Below are positions 20,753 through 21,243 of a stretch of DNA of 21,243 nt, in pieces; within the stretch, counting starts at the first letter, position 1; each line of letters starts with the position of its first letter. Source of the DNA: a virus; the IMG/VR virus record IMGVR_UViG_3300017782_000276, positions 1 to 21,243 of that record; one strand, written 5' to 3'. The position numbers and the translations under genes were made by a program. Under the pieces are notes generated by a model that saw only the letters and a list, made by a program, of their open reading frames with translations, made no database searches and was not told the DNA's origin.

Positions 20753-21243
20753 CTATAAAGTTGTAATTATGAAAGCTAGGAGTTCATTATACCTTACTCC
20801 AAGCCTTGTTTGCTCATTACCATCATCATCAGTCCAAGTGCTAGATATAAACATACCATAATCACCTGCATCTAATCCTTCAGCTTCAAACGCATCTTGT
20901 AAGTCTTGTGCTATAACCCCAAAATGATATCTAGCTGTTTCATCAGAATCAGGATTATTATCTTTTTCTGCTACTGAGTCTTGCCATCTAAATCTTTTAA
21001 TCAAACCTTTACACGCTGTAGCTACTCTTTGCTCTGCATCTGTTAAGGCTTGTATGTCTTGCTTTTCGTTTCTATCAGAAGTTTGGATAGTGCCATTGGT
21101 TGCATAGATATCATCAAATCTTACTGATGAGCTTCCAAGATCAATAGCATTGTCACTATCTGCACCATCTGTACCGCAAGGCAAAATAGCTTTATAAGTA
21201 ATATAAGATTCAAATTTAAGACCAGTGCTAAAAGTTGCTATAA
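20753..21243 (-). CDS. Tail protein C-terminal part with S74 self-cleaving chaperone, 5' end cut
   Basis: The frame is open through the window's right edge, so the N-terminal part is outside. The visible part ends a receptor-binding or spike domain (IDLGSSSVRFDDIYATNGTI) and then carries the S74 intramolecular chaperone: TSDRNEKQDIQAL with the Ser and Lys of the S-D-x-x-x-K cleavage site, LIKRFRWQDSV and RYHFGVIAQDLQDAFE. In this family the C-terminal domain helps the trimer fold and is then cut off before the Ser. A TTG at 21184 could be read as a start, but the uninterrupted upstream frame and the truncated domain argue against it. Confidence 0.88.
   Translation of the reverse strand, partial: IATFSTGLKFESYITYKAILPCGTDGADSDNAIDLGSSSVRFDDIYATNGTIQTSDRNEKQDIQALTDAEQRVATACKGLIKRFRWQDSVAEKDNNPDSDETARYHFGVIAQDLQDAFEAEGLDAGDYGMFISSTWTDDDGNEQTRLGVRYNELLAFIITTL

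Noticed and set aside
1-21243. tRNA genes or other structural RNA genes
   Set aside because: No cloverleaf-like sequence with conserved TTCGA-type arms was found in the short intergenic gaps.

Overview
The window is an AT-rich segment of a tailed bacteriophage genome, most like an aquatic or marine podovirus by its gene content. It carries both terminase subunits, a replication and recombination block, and a long block of virion proteins. No capsid, portal, integrase, tRNA or recognisable lysis gene is visible. The left edge cuts the large terminase and the right edge cuts a tail protein, so portal and capsid genes probably lie beyond the left edge. The host cannot be named from the sequence.

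Layout. 1-2128 (minus): large and small terminase subunits. 2206-4793 (plus): a promoter followed by 14 very small, tightly packed genes, most with a Shine-Dalgarno (SD) sequence, that look like an early accessory operon. It ends in a 14-bp stem-loop (4803-4856). 4859-9962 (minus), with a regulator at 9943-10146: replication and recombination genes. These are a winged-helix initiator-like protein, a primase-helicase, a zinc-ribbon protein, an SSB-like protein with an acidic tail, a Cys-rich microprotein with a GTG start, a Sak4-like ATPase, a short coiled-coil protein, a Cas4-like PD-(D/E)XK nuclease and an excisionase-type HTH protein. 10232-10772 (plus): a DUF3310 protein and a ribbon-helix-helix-like protein, divergent from the HTH gene. 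10723-11154 (minus): a PD-(D/E)XK endonuclease. 11159-21243 (minus): virion genes read from right to left. They start with an S74-type self-cleaving tail protein and continue through a collar-domain tail fibre, a large tail protein, a GNAT-like protein and a Gln-rich protein to a 1232-residue putative ejection protein.

The most notable region is 5291-5451, between the primase-helicase and the initiator-like gene. It holds four direct repeats of TAYGTCCCW placed exactly 22 bp apart, then a perfect 7-bp-arm palindrome and a 13-bp hairpin just before the initiator gene's ribosome-binding site. This resembles the iteron origin plus adjacent initiator gene of iteron plasmids, and the lambda O/ori arrangement. 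It is the best candidate for the phage replication origin.

A second oddity is the stem-loop ending the early operon. Its 26-nt loop displays ACCTCCTC, complementary to the AGGAGG ribosome-binding sites that dominate the operon. Its three G-U pairs keep the stem intact only in the plus-strand RNA.
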